Source of the DNA: Myxococcus xanthus
Lineage (GTDB): Bacteria > Myxococcota > Myxococcia > Myxococcales > Myxococcaceae
Direction: 5' to 3'
Assembly: GCF_900106535.1 (NCBI RefSeq)
Contig: NZ_FNOH01000025.1
Span: 1 to 49,053 of the forward strand
DNA length: 49,053 bases
Made by a program: the position numbers and the translations under genes. This document shows, piece after piece, positions 8,711 to 17,749 of this stretch; within the stretch, counting starts at the first letter, position 1; every line of letters starts with the position of its first letter. The notes beneath the pieces were generated by a model. That model was not told where the DNA came from and did no database searches. It saw only the letters and a program-made list of their open reading frames with translations.

Positions 8711-9679
8711 TCAGGGCTTCTGCTGGGTGGCCGCGGCCTTCATCCGCTCGAAGGCCGCGATGTACTCCTCCAGCGTATCGAGCCCCACGGCGGCGCGCCG
8801 CTCGTTCACCTTCTCGGGGTCCTCCAGCGCCTTGGGCACCGTCTTTCCATCCACCTCCTCCAACTGGGTGGCGTAGCGCTGCGGCTTGCCGGTATTCACC
8901 AGCACCCGGTCCGTGAGGTACGCGAGGTCCTTCGCGGTGCCCTCCCCTCGCGCCACGGCCTTCTCCAGCATCGGAAGGACCTCGCTCTGGAAGGCCACAT
9001 CCTGGTCCGCGTGCTGCACCAGCAACCACGCGGCGAAGGTACCGCGCCGGCCCACCAGGGCGCTTCCCGGCCAGCCATGCTTCGCGATGACGCCCTTGAG
9101 CCAGGTGGTGTTGCGGGCATCGACGTCCATCATCTTCGCCTTGGCGGCCTCATCCTGGAAGTTCGAGGCGACGAGGGCACCGCGCGCCGCCTGGTCCTCT
9201 TCCATGCGCTTGAGCAACTCGTCCCGCAGCACAGGGTCCGCGGCCTCGTACTGCTTCGCCTCGGCGGCGATGACTCGCTGCTCCAGCGCCGCGTAGCCGG
9301 GCAGGCTCCGGACGTTGCTCAGGTCAGGGTCCTTCTGGAGGTGCTTCGCGTCATCGAAGCCCTCCTCCACGGCGCGCTCCAGCCAGACCAGCGCCTCCTC
9401 GCGCTCCGCCAGCAAGGACGCCGCGCAGGCCGCGTTGTAGGCCAGGTTCCTGCTGCGCCCCCCGCCTTCCCAAGCGCTTCGGAACAGGGGAAGGGCGCGC
9501 GCGTTGTCGCCCTTCATGGCCAGTCCGGATGCCTCGGAGGCAGCCGCTTTCGCTTCGGGCGTGGCGACGGGCTTTGGCGCCGTGGGCTTCGTGACCGAGG
9601 CGGCTTCCGGCGCGGCGCCACCACCGTGGGCACATGCAACCAGGTTCAGCGCGGCAAGCAGGGCGATGATGCGACGCAT
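8711..9679 (-). CDS. Lipoprotein with TPR-like region and DUF6624 domain
   Basis: The 322-residue product starts at the ATG at 9679 with MRRIIALLAALNLVACAHGG, a lipoprotein signal with lipobox LVAC. An Ala/Pro/Lys linker follows, then a TPR-like stretch (GLAMKGDNARALPLFRSAWE, AYNAACAASLLAEREEALVW, about residues 50-110). The C-terminal half carries the DUF6624 pattern: LLKRMEEDQAARG, NTTWLKGVIAKHGWPG, AAWLLVQHADQD and YLTDRVLVNTGKPQRY. DUF6624 function is unknown. A perfect 10-bp inverted repeat lies in its leader. It is divergent from the zinc-ribbon gene starting at 10016. Confidence 0.85.
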   Translation of the reverse strand: MRRIIALLAALNLVACAHGGGAAPEAASVTKPTAPKPVATPEAKAAASEASGLAMKGDNARALPLFRSAWEGGGRSRNLAYNAACAASLLAEREEALVWLERAVEEGFDDAKHLQKDPDLSNVRSLPGYAALEQRVIAAEAKQYEAADPVLRDELLKRMEEDQAARGALVASNFQDEAAKAKMMDVDARNTTWLKGVIAKHGWPGSALVGRRGTFAAWLLVQHADQDVAFQSEVLPMLEKAVARGEGTAKDLAYLTDRVLVNTGKPQRYATQLEEVDGKTVPKALEDPEKVNERRAAVGLDTLEEYIAAFERMKAAATQQKP

Positions 9680-9708
9680 GACACTCCAGGGGTATGTGGG
9701 GATGAACG

Positions 9709-9740
9709 CTGGCGCTCCAAGCACGTCCTCGGAGCGCCAG
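9709..9740 (-). promoter_or_regulatory. Inverted repeat in the leader of the DUF6624 gene
   Basis: CTGGCGCTCC at 9709-9718 and GGAGCGCCAG at 9731-9740 are perfect complements with a 12-base loop, 30-61 bases upstream of the start. It could be an operator or an RNA hairpin in the leader. Confidence 0.5.
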
Positions 9741-10015
9741 CGGGCTGGCAGTGTAGGCAATTTCTTCAAGACTCCAAACGCCCAGGCGTGCCGTTCAATC
9801 CGGTCCGAAACTGTCTTCCCGCGCGAGCAGGTTGCGATTGCCTCGCGTCGATTCGTCTCAATACTTCTCTGCACGCGGTTCTTCTCCCTGGCTGTCACCC
9901 CACGCACTCCGAGCGACGCGGGAGCGGCACGGGCTTCGCCGTGCCGCCCGTCCGGATCGCTCCGTGCTATAGGCCGCACCGCTCGGCGGTACGCACCCGA
10001 GGGGGAAAACAGAGG

Positions 10016-11260
10016 ATGTCTGAGCGGCACATTGAGATGTTCTGGCGTTGTTCGAGCTGCAGCCACCGCAACCTCGGCCGCTACATGGTGTGCCAGGGCT
10101 GCAAGAACGCCAAGGACGGCAGCGAGCAGTATGAGATGCCGGAGGACACCGCGTCCGCCGTCACGGTGACCGACGAGGCCCTGCTGAGGATGGCCACCGC
10201 CGGTCCCAACTGGCGATGCGCCTATTGCGAGAGCGACCAGCGGGCCCTGGACGGCGGCTGCAAGCACTGCGGCGCGTCCGCCGTCGAAGGCTCGATTCCC
10301 GCCGAGCCCACGCGCCCCACGCCAGACGAGAAGAAGGGGGCGAAGAGCAACAGGCGCCTGGGCTGCTACATCCTCTCCATCATCGCGTTCTTCGGCTGCT
10401 GCTGTCCCATGTGGATGTCCTCCGGCAAGAAGGGGACCGCCCCCGCGACGGCGGCCACGACAGCGCCCAAGACGGAGCCGGAGAGGACGCGGACGCTCCA
10501 GGTCAAGGAGGTCTCCTGGGAGCACACGGTGAGCGTGGAGCGCTACCGCCTGGTGAATGACGAGGGCTTCGAGGAGGACCGGCCAGAAGGCGCCCTCCTG
10601 GTGAAGGCGCATGGCAAGCGCCACCACCATGACGACCAGGTGCTCGCCGGCTACACGACCGTCCGCTACACGGAGCGCGTCCAGCGGGGCTTCACCACGG
10701 AGACCTACCGCGCCAAGGAGGCTTGCGGTGAGGACTGCACCACGACGCCCAAGAAGTGCAGCGAGCAGTGCACCAGCAACAGGAACGGCTTCGCGACCTG
10801 CAAGACGACCTGCACCGGAGGAGGTCGGAGCTGCACCACCCGCTACTGCTCCGTGACGAAGAAGCGCCAGGAGCCGCGCTACGTGGACGAGCAGCGCTCA
10901 CGCCAGGAGCCGCGCTACCGGAGCGTGCCGCGCCAGGCGACCTGGTACACCTGGAAGGAGTGGCGATGGATGCACGACCGGGACGTGAAGGCGAACGGCA
11001 CCACGCTCGAGGCGCGCTGGCCCACCGACGCCGAGCTGCGGCCCGCCAAGGCCTTGGGCAAGGGCGAGAAGGAACGAAACGCGCGCGACGCGCGGTACAG
11101 CGTGGTCTTCCACGGCGACGACCAGCCCGCCATCACCTACACCCCTGAAACACTCGAGGAGTTCCAGCGCTTCGCGCCCGGCAGCACGCACACCCTTCAG
11201 CAGGAGCAGGGCAAGGTCTCCGTCGTGCCCCAGACGCCCCCGGCGCAGGCCACCCCATAA
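10016..11260 (+). CDS. Membrane protein with two zinc ribbons, function unknown
   Basis: I start at the ATG at 10016 (weak AGAGG before it), since the N terminus then begins with a folded zinc ribbon. The 414-residue protein has Cys12-x2-Cys15 with Cys26-x2-Cys29 (FWRCSSC, MVCQGC), a second ribbon Cys68-x2-Cys71 with Cys82-x2-Cys85, then one transmembrane segment at about 114-136 containing three consecutive cysteines (FFGCCCP). The remaining 270 residues are charged, with a cysteine-rich patch near 240-285 and a Tyr/Arg-rich tract (KKRQEPRYVDEQR, RQEPRYRSVPRQ). The RanBP2-like ribbon pattern is suggestive only. Known family not recognised. If the ribbons are cytoplasmic, the rest is periplasmic. 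Confidence 0.82.
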   Translation: MSERHIEMFWRCSSCSHRNLGRYMVCQGCKNAKDGSEQYEMPEDTASAVTVTDEALLRMATAGPNWRCAYCESDQRALDGGCKHCGASAVEGSIPAEPTRPTPDEKKGAKSNRRLGCYILSIIAFFGCCCPMWMSSGKKGTAPATAATTAPKTEPERTRTLQVKEVSWEHTVSVERYRLVNDEGFEEDRPEGALLVKAHGKRHHHDDQVLAGYTTVRYTERVQRGFTTETYRAKEACGEDCTTTPKKCSEQCTSNRNGFATCKTTCTGGGRSCTTRYCSVTKKRQEPRYVDEQRSRQEPRYRSVPRQATWYTWKEWRWMHDRDVKANGTTLEARWPTDAELRPAKALGKGEKERNARDARYSVVFHGDDQPAITYTPETLEEFQRFAPGSTHTLQQEQGKVSVVPQTPPAQATP

Positions 11261-11351
11261 CCTGCGTGCCGCTCTCAAACGCGAAGTGAAATCGCGGGCC
11301 ACTCCATGTCGGAACGGCTCGAAGGCGCTCCGGTTGACCGCGCGTGCTCCT

Positions 11352-11393
11352 GTTTCCTACGTCCCATCGGAGTGCTATCGGGACGTAGGAAAC
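11352..11393 (+). promoter_or_regulatory. Perfect 14-bp inverted repeat upstream of the DUF1801 gene
   Basis: GTTTCCTACGTCCC at 11352-11365 and GGGACGTAGGAAAC at 11380-11393 match exactly around a 14-base spacer, 36 bases before the ATG at 11430. It is too far (92 bases) from the previous stop to be a typical terminator and has no T tract, so an operator is the better reading. Confidence 0.6.
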
Positions 11394-11429
11394 GTGGGCA
11401 TCGTGGCCTCCCCACCGGAAGGCAGGAAC

Positions 11430-11843
11430 ATGAAGAGTCAACCCAAGACAGATGGCGAGTCGGCCTCGAAGCTCATCAGCGACAGGATCGCCGAGCTGGG
11501 TGACTGGCGAGGCGAGGCGCTGGCCAGGGTGCGTGCCCTCATCAAGGAGGCCGTCCCGGATGTCGTGGAGGAATGGAAGTGGCGGGGCACCCCGGTCTGG
11601 TCCCACGGAGGAGGCCTCTGCACGGGTGAGGCATACAAGTCGGCCGTGAAGCTGACCTTCTTCAAGGGCGCTTCCCTGGAAGATCCTTCAAAGCTCTTCA
11701 ACTCGAGCCTTGAAGGCAATGTCAGGCGCGCCATCGACATTCACGAGGGTGAGGCGTTTGACGCGAAGGCGTTCAAGGCCCTCATCCGCGCCGCCGCCGC
11801 GCTCAATACCGCTGGCGGAAAGAAGCCCAGGAAGCCGGCGTGA
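11430..11843 (+). CDS. DUF1801 (YdhG-like) domain protein
   Basis: The 137-residue protein matches small DUF1801 proteins: an N-terminal helix (SKLISDRIAELGDWRGEAL), the ALIKEAVPDVVEEWKWRGTPVW core, then AVKLTFFKGASLEDP and a helical C terminus ending in a basic tail (KKPRKPA). The ATG at 11430 is chosen because it follows a purine-rich GGCAGGAA and gives the family's normal length; the frame is open to 11286 without coding character. Members are cytoplasmic and their biochemical role is not settled. A striking inverted repeat sits just upstream. A strong hairpin after the gene separates it from the convergent hydrolase. Confidence 0.85.
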   Translation: MKSQPKTDGESASKLISDRIAELGDWRGEALARVRALIKEAVPDVVEEWKWRGTPVWSHGGGLCTGEAYKSAVKLTFFKGASLEDPSKLFNSSLEGNVRRAIDIHEGEAFDAKAFKALIRAAAALNTAGGKKPRKPA

Positions 11844-11912
11844 GCCTTCCGGGGCGGCCCTCTCACGGCACCTTGCGTCCAGGCGCGCGGCGTTCCGAGT
11901 GAAGCCAACGAC

Positions 11913-11954
11913 GCGGGGCCGGGTACCCGTTTGCAGCCAGGTGCCCGGCCCCGC
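11913..11954. terminator. Strong hairpin between convergent genes
   Basis: GCGGGGCCGGGTACC at 11913-11927 and GGTGCCCGGCCCCGC at 11940-11954 pair over 15 positions with one G-T, around a 12-base loop. It lies between the stop codons at 11843 and 11978 and probably ends transcription from both sides, although no T run follows. Confidence 0.6.
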
Positions 11955-11977
11955 GCCACGGAGGGGGAGTCAGTGAC

Positions 11978-13048
11978 TCAGCTCGCCAGCTGCTTGTTGG
12001 CGTCGAGCTGCGAATCCACCGGGGAGACGGCGAGCGTCTTGCCATCCGCCTTCTTGAAATCGACCGTGCGCAGGTCCAGCGTCTGCAGCCCCAGGCTGTC
12101 GTAGGTCCGGACGCCGAACGTGCGGTTCGTGAGGTCCTTCACGACGACCCACTGGGTGTAGTCGAGAGAGTCCTTGCCCGTGGCCTCGTTCAAGTCGCGG
12201 CTGGTGCCGTAGGGGATGTCGACGGTGTTGAGCAGGTGCAGCGCCAGGGAGCGGGCCTCGGCCGCGTTCTTGGGCTTCTCGGAGAACTCACGGAGGTAGA
12301 CGGCCCGGACGAACCGGGAGGGAGGCGTGGAGTCGCCGGGAATCCCGAAGAGGCCGCTGCCGCAGCCGTGAGGTGCGAATGTGCCGGTTCCCAGCTTCAC
12401 GGGCGTGGCGCCACGGGACGACAGCCTCGCGTAGTTCTTGAGGTTCTCCAGGTGGTCCGGGAAGGTCGGGTGGTTGGTCAGGACAGCAACGGGGTTGTGC
12501 ATGTTCAGCGGCGAGTTGTCATGACCCGTCGACGCGTACAGGAACATCTGCCGGTCGGTGAACTCGACGACCATGCTGTTGCCCTTCGCGTCGTGGAGGG
12601 CGAAGTGGAGCGGAATCTTGCTCGACATCCAGTCGCTGTGCCACAGCTCGGCGTCTCCGTTCGCCAGGGCCTCCTTCACCGCGTCCACGGTGGCGAAGTT
12701 ACCCACGGCCCACTCCACGAAGAGCTCGGGCGCCAGTCCCCGGGACGGGTCCTTGGCGGCCTGGGGATACGTGGACGTGGGCATCCACAGCGCTCCGGCG
12801 GAGAGGCCTTCCGAGTTCATCGCATCGCCGATGACGGTGACCCCATAGAGCGTGACGGTGAGGCCGACGTAGTCGAACTTCGTCGTCCACTTGAGGCCAT
12901 GCAGGTGCGTGAGGGAACCCGGAGACTGGACCGTATGCCCCTTGGCGTGGAACCGGAACTTGGAGCCGAGGTCGATGCCGAACTCCATGCTGCGGCCAAC
13001 GACGACAGCGCTCGAGTCCTCGGTCGCGACCAGAAAATCAGTGCACAT
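11978..13048 (-). CDS. Choloylglycine hydrolase / penicillin V acylase family (Ntn) amidase
   Basis: The product begins Met-Cys-Thr-Asp-Phe, so removal of Met exposes the Cys nucleophile typical of this N-terminal-nucleophile family (bile salt hydrolases, penicillin V acylases, lactonase/AHL acylases). Downstream landmarks agree: VVGRSMEFG (Arg-Ser-Met-Asp/Glu block), DAMNSEGLSAGALWMP (Asn), AVLTNHPTFPDH and the late YTQWVVVKDLTNRTFGVRTYDS. Length 356 is normal. The ATG at 13048 is fixed by the catalytic Cys; a GAGGA lies about 10 bases before it. No signal peptide is seen with this start. Substrate unknown; amide-linked signals or antibiotics are possible. Paired TGAC-n2-GTCA dyads lie 156-191 bases upstream. 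Confidence 0.88.
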   Translation of the reverse strand: MCTDFLVATEDSSAVVVGRSMEFGIDLGSKFRFHAKGHTVQSPGSLTHLHGLKWTTKFDYVGLTVTLYGVTVIGDAMNSEGLSAGALWMPTSTYPQAAKDPSRGLAPELFVEWAVGNFATVDAVKEALANGDAELWHSDWMSSKIPLHFALHDAKGNSMVVEFTDRQMFLYASTGHDNSPLNMHNPVAVLTNHPTFPDHLENLKNYARLSSRGATPVKLGTGTFAPHGCGSGLFGIPGDSTPPSRFVRAVYLREFSEKPKNAAEARSLALHLLNTVDIPYGTSRDLNEATGKDSLDYTQWVVVKDLTNRTFGVRTYDSLGLQTLDLRTVDFKKADGKTLAVSPVDSQLDANKQLAS

Positions 13049-13203
13049 GTGAAACGTCCTCGTTGATGCCTTCGCGCCATGCGAAGGTCTGGTGTTGGGG
13101 GGGCAGTGCGTCACCAGAGCAGGACGCGTGCCACCTGAGCCTCGCGGGTGGTTCGAGTCATTCTGCGGCTTTGTGTCCGATGGGTCCGCTTGCGATGGGG
13201 CGC

Positions 13204-13239
13204 GTTGACGCGTTTGCGGGGGCTCGTGACACGTCAACG
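13204..13239. promoter_or_regulatory. Paired TGAC-type dyads upstream of the Ntn amidase gene
   Basis: GTTGACGCGTTT at 13204-13215 (one half degraded) and GTGACACGTCAACG at 13226-13239 resemble the dyads at 281-325 and 27082-27117. The rest of 13049-13387 shows no gene. Confidence 0.35.
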
Positions 13240-13387
13240 CCGGGGCCCGCGAGGCGCCCCGGTGTGATGCGTGTTTCCTCTTGGGACCGCCTCACCTCTC
13301 CCCAGGTGAAGCACCCGGCTCCGGACTTCGGGCCACGAGGACGGAGCGGGAACACATCCACCGCCCCCTCCTCATGGACTCAGGCCC

Positions 13388-16300
13388 TCACAGGGCCGTG
13401 CTGGCGTGCAGCGCGAGCACACCCTGCTGCACGGGCTGGCGCCACGTGACGCGGTAGGTGTCCGCCACGAAGTCCCACGTCACACTCCCCGCCTGGACGG
13501 GGAAGTCTCCCTGCGCGGGCGAGGCCCCCGTCCAGAAAGAGCGCGTGCCCGGCGCATAGGACAGCGCCAGGTTCACCGGCATATTGAACGCGCCTCCCGT
13601 CGCCAGACCGCAGCCCTTCGCGTCACAGCGCAGGCTGCCCCCCCAATAGGGACGGCTGACATCCGTCGCCTCTTTCAGCCACTCCGTCCCGCTCCACCGC
13701 CACCAGCTCTTGTCGGTGTGCATCCGGAACCCGCTCGGAGACGCCGCGAGCACACCTTGGCCGTCCGCCGGCGATTTGACGATGTTCTGGCCGGACCAGG
13801 CGATGCCGTTGTGGAAGATGTAGCGGAACTCGTCGTCGAAGGGCGCCATCAACATCACCGAGTTGCCCGCCGCGACGAACTCGTAGACGTCACTGGGCAT
13901 GACCGGGGCCGCGATGGGCTGCCACACGCCCGCGGTGTGGATGCTCATGTTCAGGTAGAGCTCGTTGCGCTGCGCCGACAGCGCGAAGGACTCACCCACC
14001 GTGACCAGCCGCGTGTTGTACCAACGCGCCTCCTGGAACACCCTCGGGATGAGGGTCGCCAGGTCCCGCCACGCCACCCCATCCACGCTCCGCGCTCCGC
14101 GAATCTCCCACTCGCCCCACACCGCCATGAAGCCGCTGGGGCCATGCACCAGCGCCAGGTCCGGGTCCGTGGCCGCCACGCTGTCCAACAGTTGCGGCGC
14201 CCCCACCACCCCCGCCTCGGAGGACACCACCCAGATGTCCATCAGGTCCGTCTGCGTGGACGGCTGGAGATACGCCACCACCACCCCGTTGTCGTCCACC
14301 GCCACGCGGACCTTCGTGCCCGCCGGCCCCACACGCACCGGCTCCATCCACACCGTCCCGTCGAACTCCGCCAGGAAGAGACTCCACGCCCCCGCGTCGA
14401 ACTGCTCCCACGCGGCGGCCCCATGGCCGTCGGACTCGAAGTGGACGGCCACGTCCCGCACGCTGCCGACGAGCGCCGGCGTCACCAGCTCAAGCCCCGA
14501 GTCCCACTGGCCGCCTCCCAGATAGCCGCGCACCACGAGCCGCCCCGGCTGCACGAAGAGCGCACCCGTGCGAGCCCCCACCGGCACCAACACCGAGGAA
14601 GTCGCCTCCCGGCCACGAAGCTGGATGCTCGGCTGCCACCCCTGCGACGTGAGCGCCGCGCCCCAGATTTCAGCCGTGGACGACGGCTGGTTCTTCTGCA
14701 TCAGGACCAGCAGGTCATCCCCCGACGCCCGCACGTCGAGCACGCTGCTCAACCCCGACGCGACCACGGCCTTCGAGGTCGAGCTCCACGAGCCTCCCGT
14801 CTGCGAGACGGCGCGCACCAGCGTGGCGCTGTTGATGCCGGTCCACAACGCGACGTAGTTGCCTCGGTGGGGCACCACCGCCCAGATGTCGCGAACCGCC
14901 AGGTTGTCCACCAGCGATGGGGCCTGCCATGCCCCGTTCGCGCGCACCGCCGCGAAAAGCCCACCCGTATCGCCGAGGACCGCCGTGATGGTGCTGCCAT
15001 CCGAGGCGATGCGCAGGCTCGTCATCTGCTCGGACGTGATGAGCTCCCCCAGCCCCCACTCGCGCGTGTCCCGGTTGAAGAGCGCGAACTCCACTCCCTG
15101 GTTGGACACCCACGCCCGCCCGAAGCTGTCCCCCACCCGGATGTACTGTGCGTCCACCGAGGACGACACCGTGGACTCCAGCCACCGCACCCCGTCGAAC
15201 ACGACCGAGACCTCCAACGTCGTGTTCCGCCCCGACGACACCAGCACCCGGTCTCCATTCTGCAGGAGGAACACGGGCGACCCCAGGTTCGCCGCCGTGA
15301 AGACCTCCGACCACTGCGTCCCAGCATGGACCCGGAAGGTCTTCCCATTGACGGCATAGAGATGGTTCCCCACCCCGAAAAGCCGGCCGCTGATGCCGGG
15401 CGTCACGGGCGAGAAGTCCGTCCCATCGAAGAGCGCGACGGCGCCCCCCGCGAGCGAGCGGTCCGACCAGCCCACCACGAAGCGCTCGCCCCACGCGGAC
15501 ACCTGCGGCGCCAGCGTCATCGAGCGCCCCTCCCCCACCAGGACGGAGTCCCCGAAGCCCGAGCCGCTGTCGAAGGCCGCGCGGACCTGGATGGCTGTCC
15601 CCGTGTCCTCGTTCCACACGGCCAGCGTCCCCCGGGGGCCCGTGGCGAACACGGGCATCCCCGGCTGACCGGGACGCCCCGCGCTCACCCTCACTCCGGG
15701 AGCCACCGTGCGCACCGTGTACGTGTGCGGCGAGGCGAGGCCCGCCCCCTGCGGCGTCTGCACGTCCTTCACCGTCACCGTGTAGTTCGTGGCGGGCGCG
15801 AAGGGCGGCACGGGCCGGAACACCACCGTGTTCGTGGAGGACTCGTAGTTGACCAGCCCCGTGACGCCCTCGACGCCCACCGTCCGCGCGTTGACGGTGG
15901 CCGGGTCCAGCGGCCGGTCGAAGCTCACGCGCAGCGGGCTCCCCAGCGGCACGAAGCGCGCGTCCGGAGCCGGCGTCGCATCACGCACCACCGGCGCAGA
16001 GGGCTCCAGCTCCGTGACGAAGTGGAAGCCCCCGAACTGCGCCAGCGTGTTGCCCGCGAGGTCCTCCACGGCGCTGACCCGCCCCCGGTAGCGCGTCTGG
16101 TACTTCAGCGGCTCATTCGGCGTGAAGGCGGCGTGGAGCTTCGCTTCGTTGTAGCGCAGCGTGCCCGGAACCCGGCGGACCACCTGCGTTCCGTCGGTGT
16201 TCAGCTCCTCCAGGTAGACGCGGTCCGGCGTGACGCTCTCCGGACGGAGTGGCTCGCTGAAGTGGACAATGATGGGCGCATAGCGCGCGGCCACCCCCAC

Positions 16301-17230
16301 CGACGTCGCCTCCGGCAGCGTCCCCTGCACCCGCGGCGCGGTGGTGTCGCTCGACGCCGTCACAAAGAACGAGAACGCGTGCGCCTGCGTGAGCGCATTG
16401 CCCGCCAGGTCCTTCGCCCCCGTGGAGAGTGTCCCGGTGACGAGCGCACCCGGCGCGGGCAGCGGACTGACGCGGAAGGACACCGACTGGCTCGGAGCAT
16501 CGTAGGAGATGACACCCGTGAGCGGCGCCGCGGGGTTCGACCCCAGCGCCTGCTCGAACCGGAGCGTGTCACCCGTGAGCGTGCGCGGGTCCATCGGCTC
16601 TAGGAAGGAGAGCGTGTACACCGGCCAGGTCGGCGACACGCCACTCTCACCACTGCGGGGCCGCGTGGCCAGCACCTCCGGCGGCGACGTGTCCGCCTCC
16701 AGCCCCACCGTGAAAACCGATTGGTAGGGCGCCGGCAGGGACTTGCCCGACACCAGACGCAGCGCCGTGGAGACGCCCACCGTCACCAACGTATCCGCCG
16801 CGAAGGGACGCCCCGGCGTGAAGGTCAGCGTGCGCGTGGCGGGGTCATGCGTCACCGTTCCCGCCACCGCGACGCCGTTCTCCGACACCGTGAGGACCTC
16901 CGCGCTCACGGTGGTGACATCGAGCGCCTCGGCGAACCCCACGATGACGCGCGCGTTGCGTGGGACGGCTTCCGCGTTCGACGCGGGCAGCACGTAGCCG
17001 ATGAAGCCCACGCCATCCGACGTCTGCGTCCCACCATCGCCAGTCCCACCGTCCGGAAGTCCGCCATCGGGCGCGGGCTCGTGGCCCCCATCCGGCCCGC
17101 CCGCATCGGGCTCGCCCGCGGCATCCGGCGGTGTATTTCCATCAGGCTCGCTATTCTTACAGCCAGGGACGAATGCCCAGAGGCCGAGGACGGCCAGGGC
17201 GCATCGCAGCCAGGAGAGTTTCAAGGTCAT
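13388..17230 (-). CDS. Large lipoprotein with four SbsA-type Ig-like (Big_5) domains
   Basis: The 1280-residue product starts MTLKLSWLRCALAVLGLWAF with lipobox VPGC (Cys24), so it is a lipoprotein. Residues 25-72 form an Asp/Gly/Pro linker. Four Ig-like repeats follow to about residue 505; each has the same pattern of a Pro-rich start, VxVxFxEPLD-like strand, a TFTP or FRPVPP strand and a VTVxxxxxxxxG end. The remaining 770 residues contain repeated Trp- and Gly-rich blades (for example TLAVWNEDTGTAIQVRAAF and FMAVWGEWEIRGARS), suggestive of a beta-propeller. Such proteins usually sit on the outer membrane surface. It is a single gene; its leader reaches the TPR relic region with no clear promoter. 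Confidence 0.88.
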   Translation of the reverse strand: MTLKLSWLRCALAVLGLWAFVPGCKNSEPDGNTPPDAAGEPDAGGPDGGHEPAPDGGLPDGGTGDGGTQTSDGVGFIGYVLPASNAEAVPRNARVIVGFAEALDVTTVSAEVLTVSENGVAVAGTVTHDPATRTLTFTPGRPFAADTLVTVGVSTALRLVSGKSLPAPYQSVFTVGLEADTSPPEVLATRPRSGESGVSPTWPVYTLSFLEPMDPRTLTGDTLRFEQALGSNPAAPLTGVISYDAPSQSVSFRVSPLPAPGALVTGTLSTGAKDLAGNALTQAHAFSFFVTASSDTTAPRVQGTLPEATSVGVAARYAPIIVHFSEPLRPESVTPDRVYLEELNTDGTQVVRRVPGTLRYNEAKLHAAFTPNEPLKYQTRYRGRVSAVEDLAGNTLAQFGGFHFVTELEPSAPVVRDATPAPDARFVPLGSPLRVSFDRPLDPATVNARTVGVEGVTGLVNYESSTNTVVFRPVPPFAPATNYTVTVKDVQTPQGAGLASPHTYTVRTVAPGVRVSAGRPGQPGMPVFATGPRGTLAVWNEDTGTAIQVRAAFDSGSGFGDSVLVGEGRSMTLAPQVSAWGERFVVGWSDRSLAGGAVALFDGTDFSPVTPGISGRLFGVGNHLYAVNGKTFRVHAGTQWSEVFTAANLGSPVFLLQNGDRVLVSSGRNTTLEVSVVFDGVRWLESTVSSSVDAQYIRVGDSFGRAWVSNQGVEFALFNRDTREWGLGELITSEQMTSLRIASDGSTITAVLGDTGGLFAAVRANGAWQAPSLVDNLAVRDIWAVVPHRGNYVALWTGINSATLVRAVSQTGGSWSSTSKAVVASGLSSVLDVRASGDDLLVLMQKNQPSSTAEIWGAALTSQGWQPSIQLRGREATSSVLVPVGARTGALFVQPGRLVVRGYLGGGQWDSGLELVTPALVGSVRDVAVHFESDGHGAAAWEQFDAGAWSLFLAEFDGTVWMEPVRVGPAGTKVRVAVDDNGVVVAYLQPSTQTDLMDIWVVSSEAGVVGAPQLLDSVAATDPDLALVHGPSGFMAVWGEWEIRGARSVDGVAWRDLATLIPRVFQEARWYNTRLVTVGESFALSAQRNELYLNMSIHTAGVWQPIAAPVMPSDVYEFVAAGNSVMLMAPFDDEFRYIFHNGIAWSGQNIVKSPADGQGVLAASPSGFRMHTDKSWWRWSGTEWLKEATDVSRPYWGGSLRCDAKGCGLATGGAFNMPVNLALSYAPGTRSFWTGASPAQGDFPVQAGSVTWDFVADTYRVTWRQPVQQGVLALHASTAL

Positions 17231-17404
17231 AGGGGAGTTCGCGAGACAACCACACCACGAGGTCGCACGTCCTCGCGTGCATTCAGAGCCCCCGGTGCGT
17301 CAGGGGCCAGATGTCTGCGGTGCTTCGACGCGGACCTGGGCCGTGCGCGCCCATCCCACGGATGCTGACTGCATCGACATACGCCATATCGTTGTCATCG
17401 CCTG

Positions 17405-17731
17405 GCGTAAATGCTCGATTCCAGAACAGATGTATCCCGAGTGTCTGACGTTCCTCCGGCCCGTGAAGGCGCGCGTGGAGGGGGCCCTGGCAATCACCTC
17501 ATGTAAGACTCGCAGGGTCTCTGTCGCCGACGCGGTGAAGCTGTTCGAGGCGAACGCGCCCCTCTTCCCCGAGGACGACAACACCCACGACAGCCTGGGC
17601 GAGGGCTACGCGGCGGCCGGAAGGACGAGGCCATCTCCCGCGACAAGAAGTCGCTGGAGCTGAACCCGAAGAACGACAACGCCGTGAAGAAGTTGCGCGA
17701 GCTCGGCGCGGCGTCGGCCACGGCGAAGTAG
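17405..17731 (+). pseudogene. TPR C-terminal relic, probably of a serine hydrolase (class C beta-lactamase type)
   Basis: In one frame 17515-17620 encodes VADAVKLFEANAPLFPEDDNTHDSLGEGYAAAG; after a one-base frameshift near 17625 the next frame reads DEAISRDKKSLELNPKNDNAVKK and ends GAASATAK-stop at 17731. This is the typical TPR tail attached to many bacterial beta-lactamase-like serine hydrolases. No catalytic domain is present. Sequence before 17500 is not recognisable. Confidence 0.65.
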
Positions 17732-17749
17732 CGCGCGGCGCTCGGGGGC

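Noticed and set aside
8423..10015. Upstream extension of the zinc-ribbon protein by 531 codons
   Set aside because: It lies antisense to the transposase relic and the DUF6624 gene; the real N terminus begins at the zinc ribbon at 10016.
13406..16603. 1065-codon plus-strand frame
   Set aside because: Arg/His/Pro-rich antisense of the large Ig-like lipoprotein; high-GC shadow.
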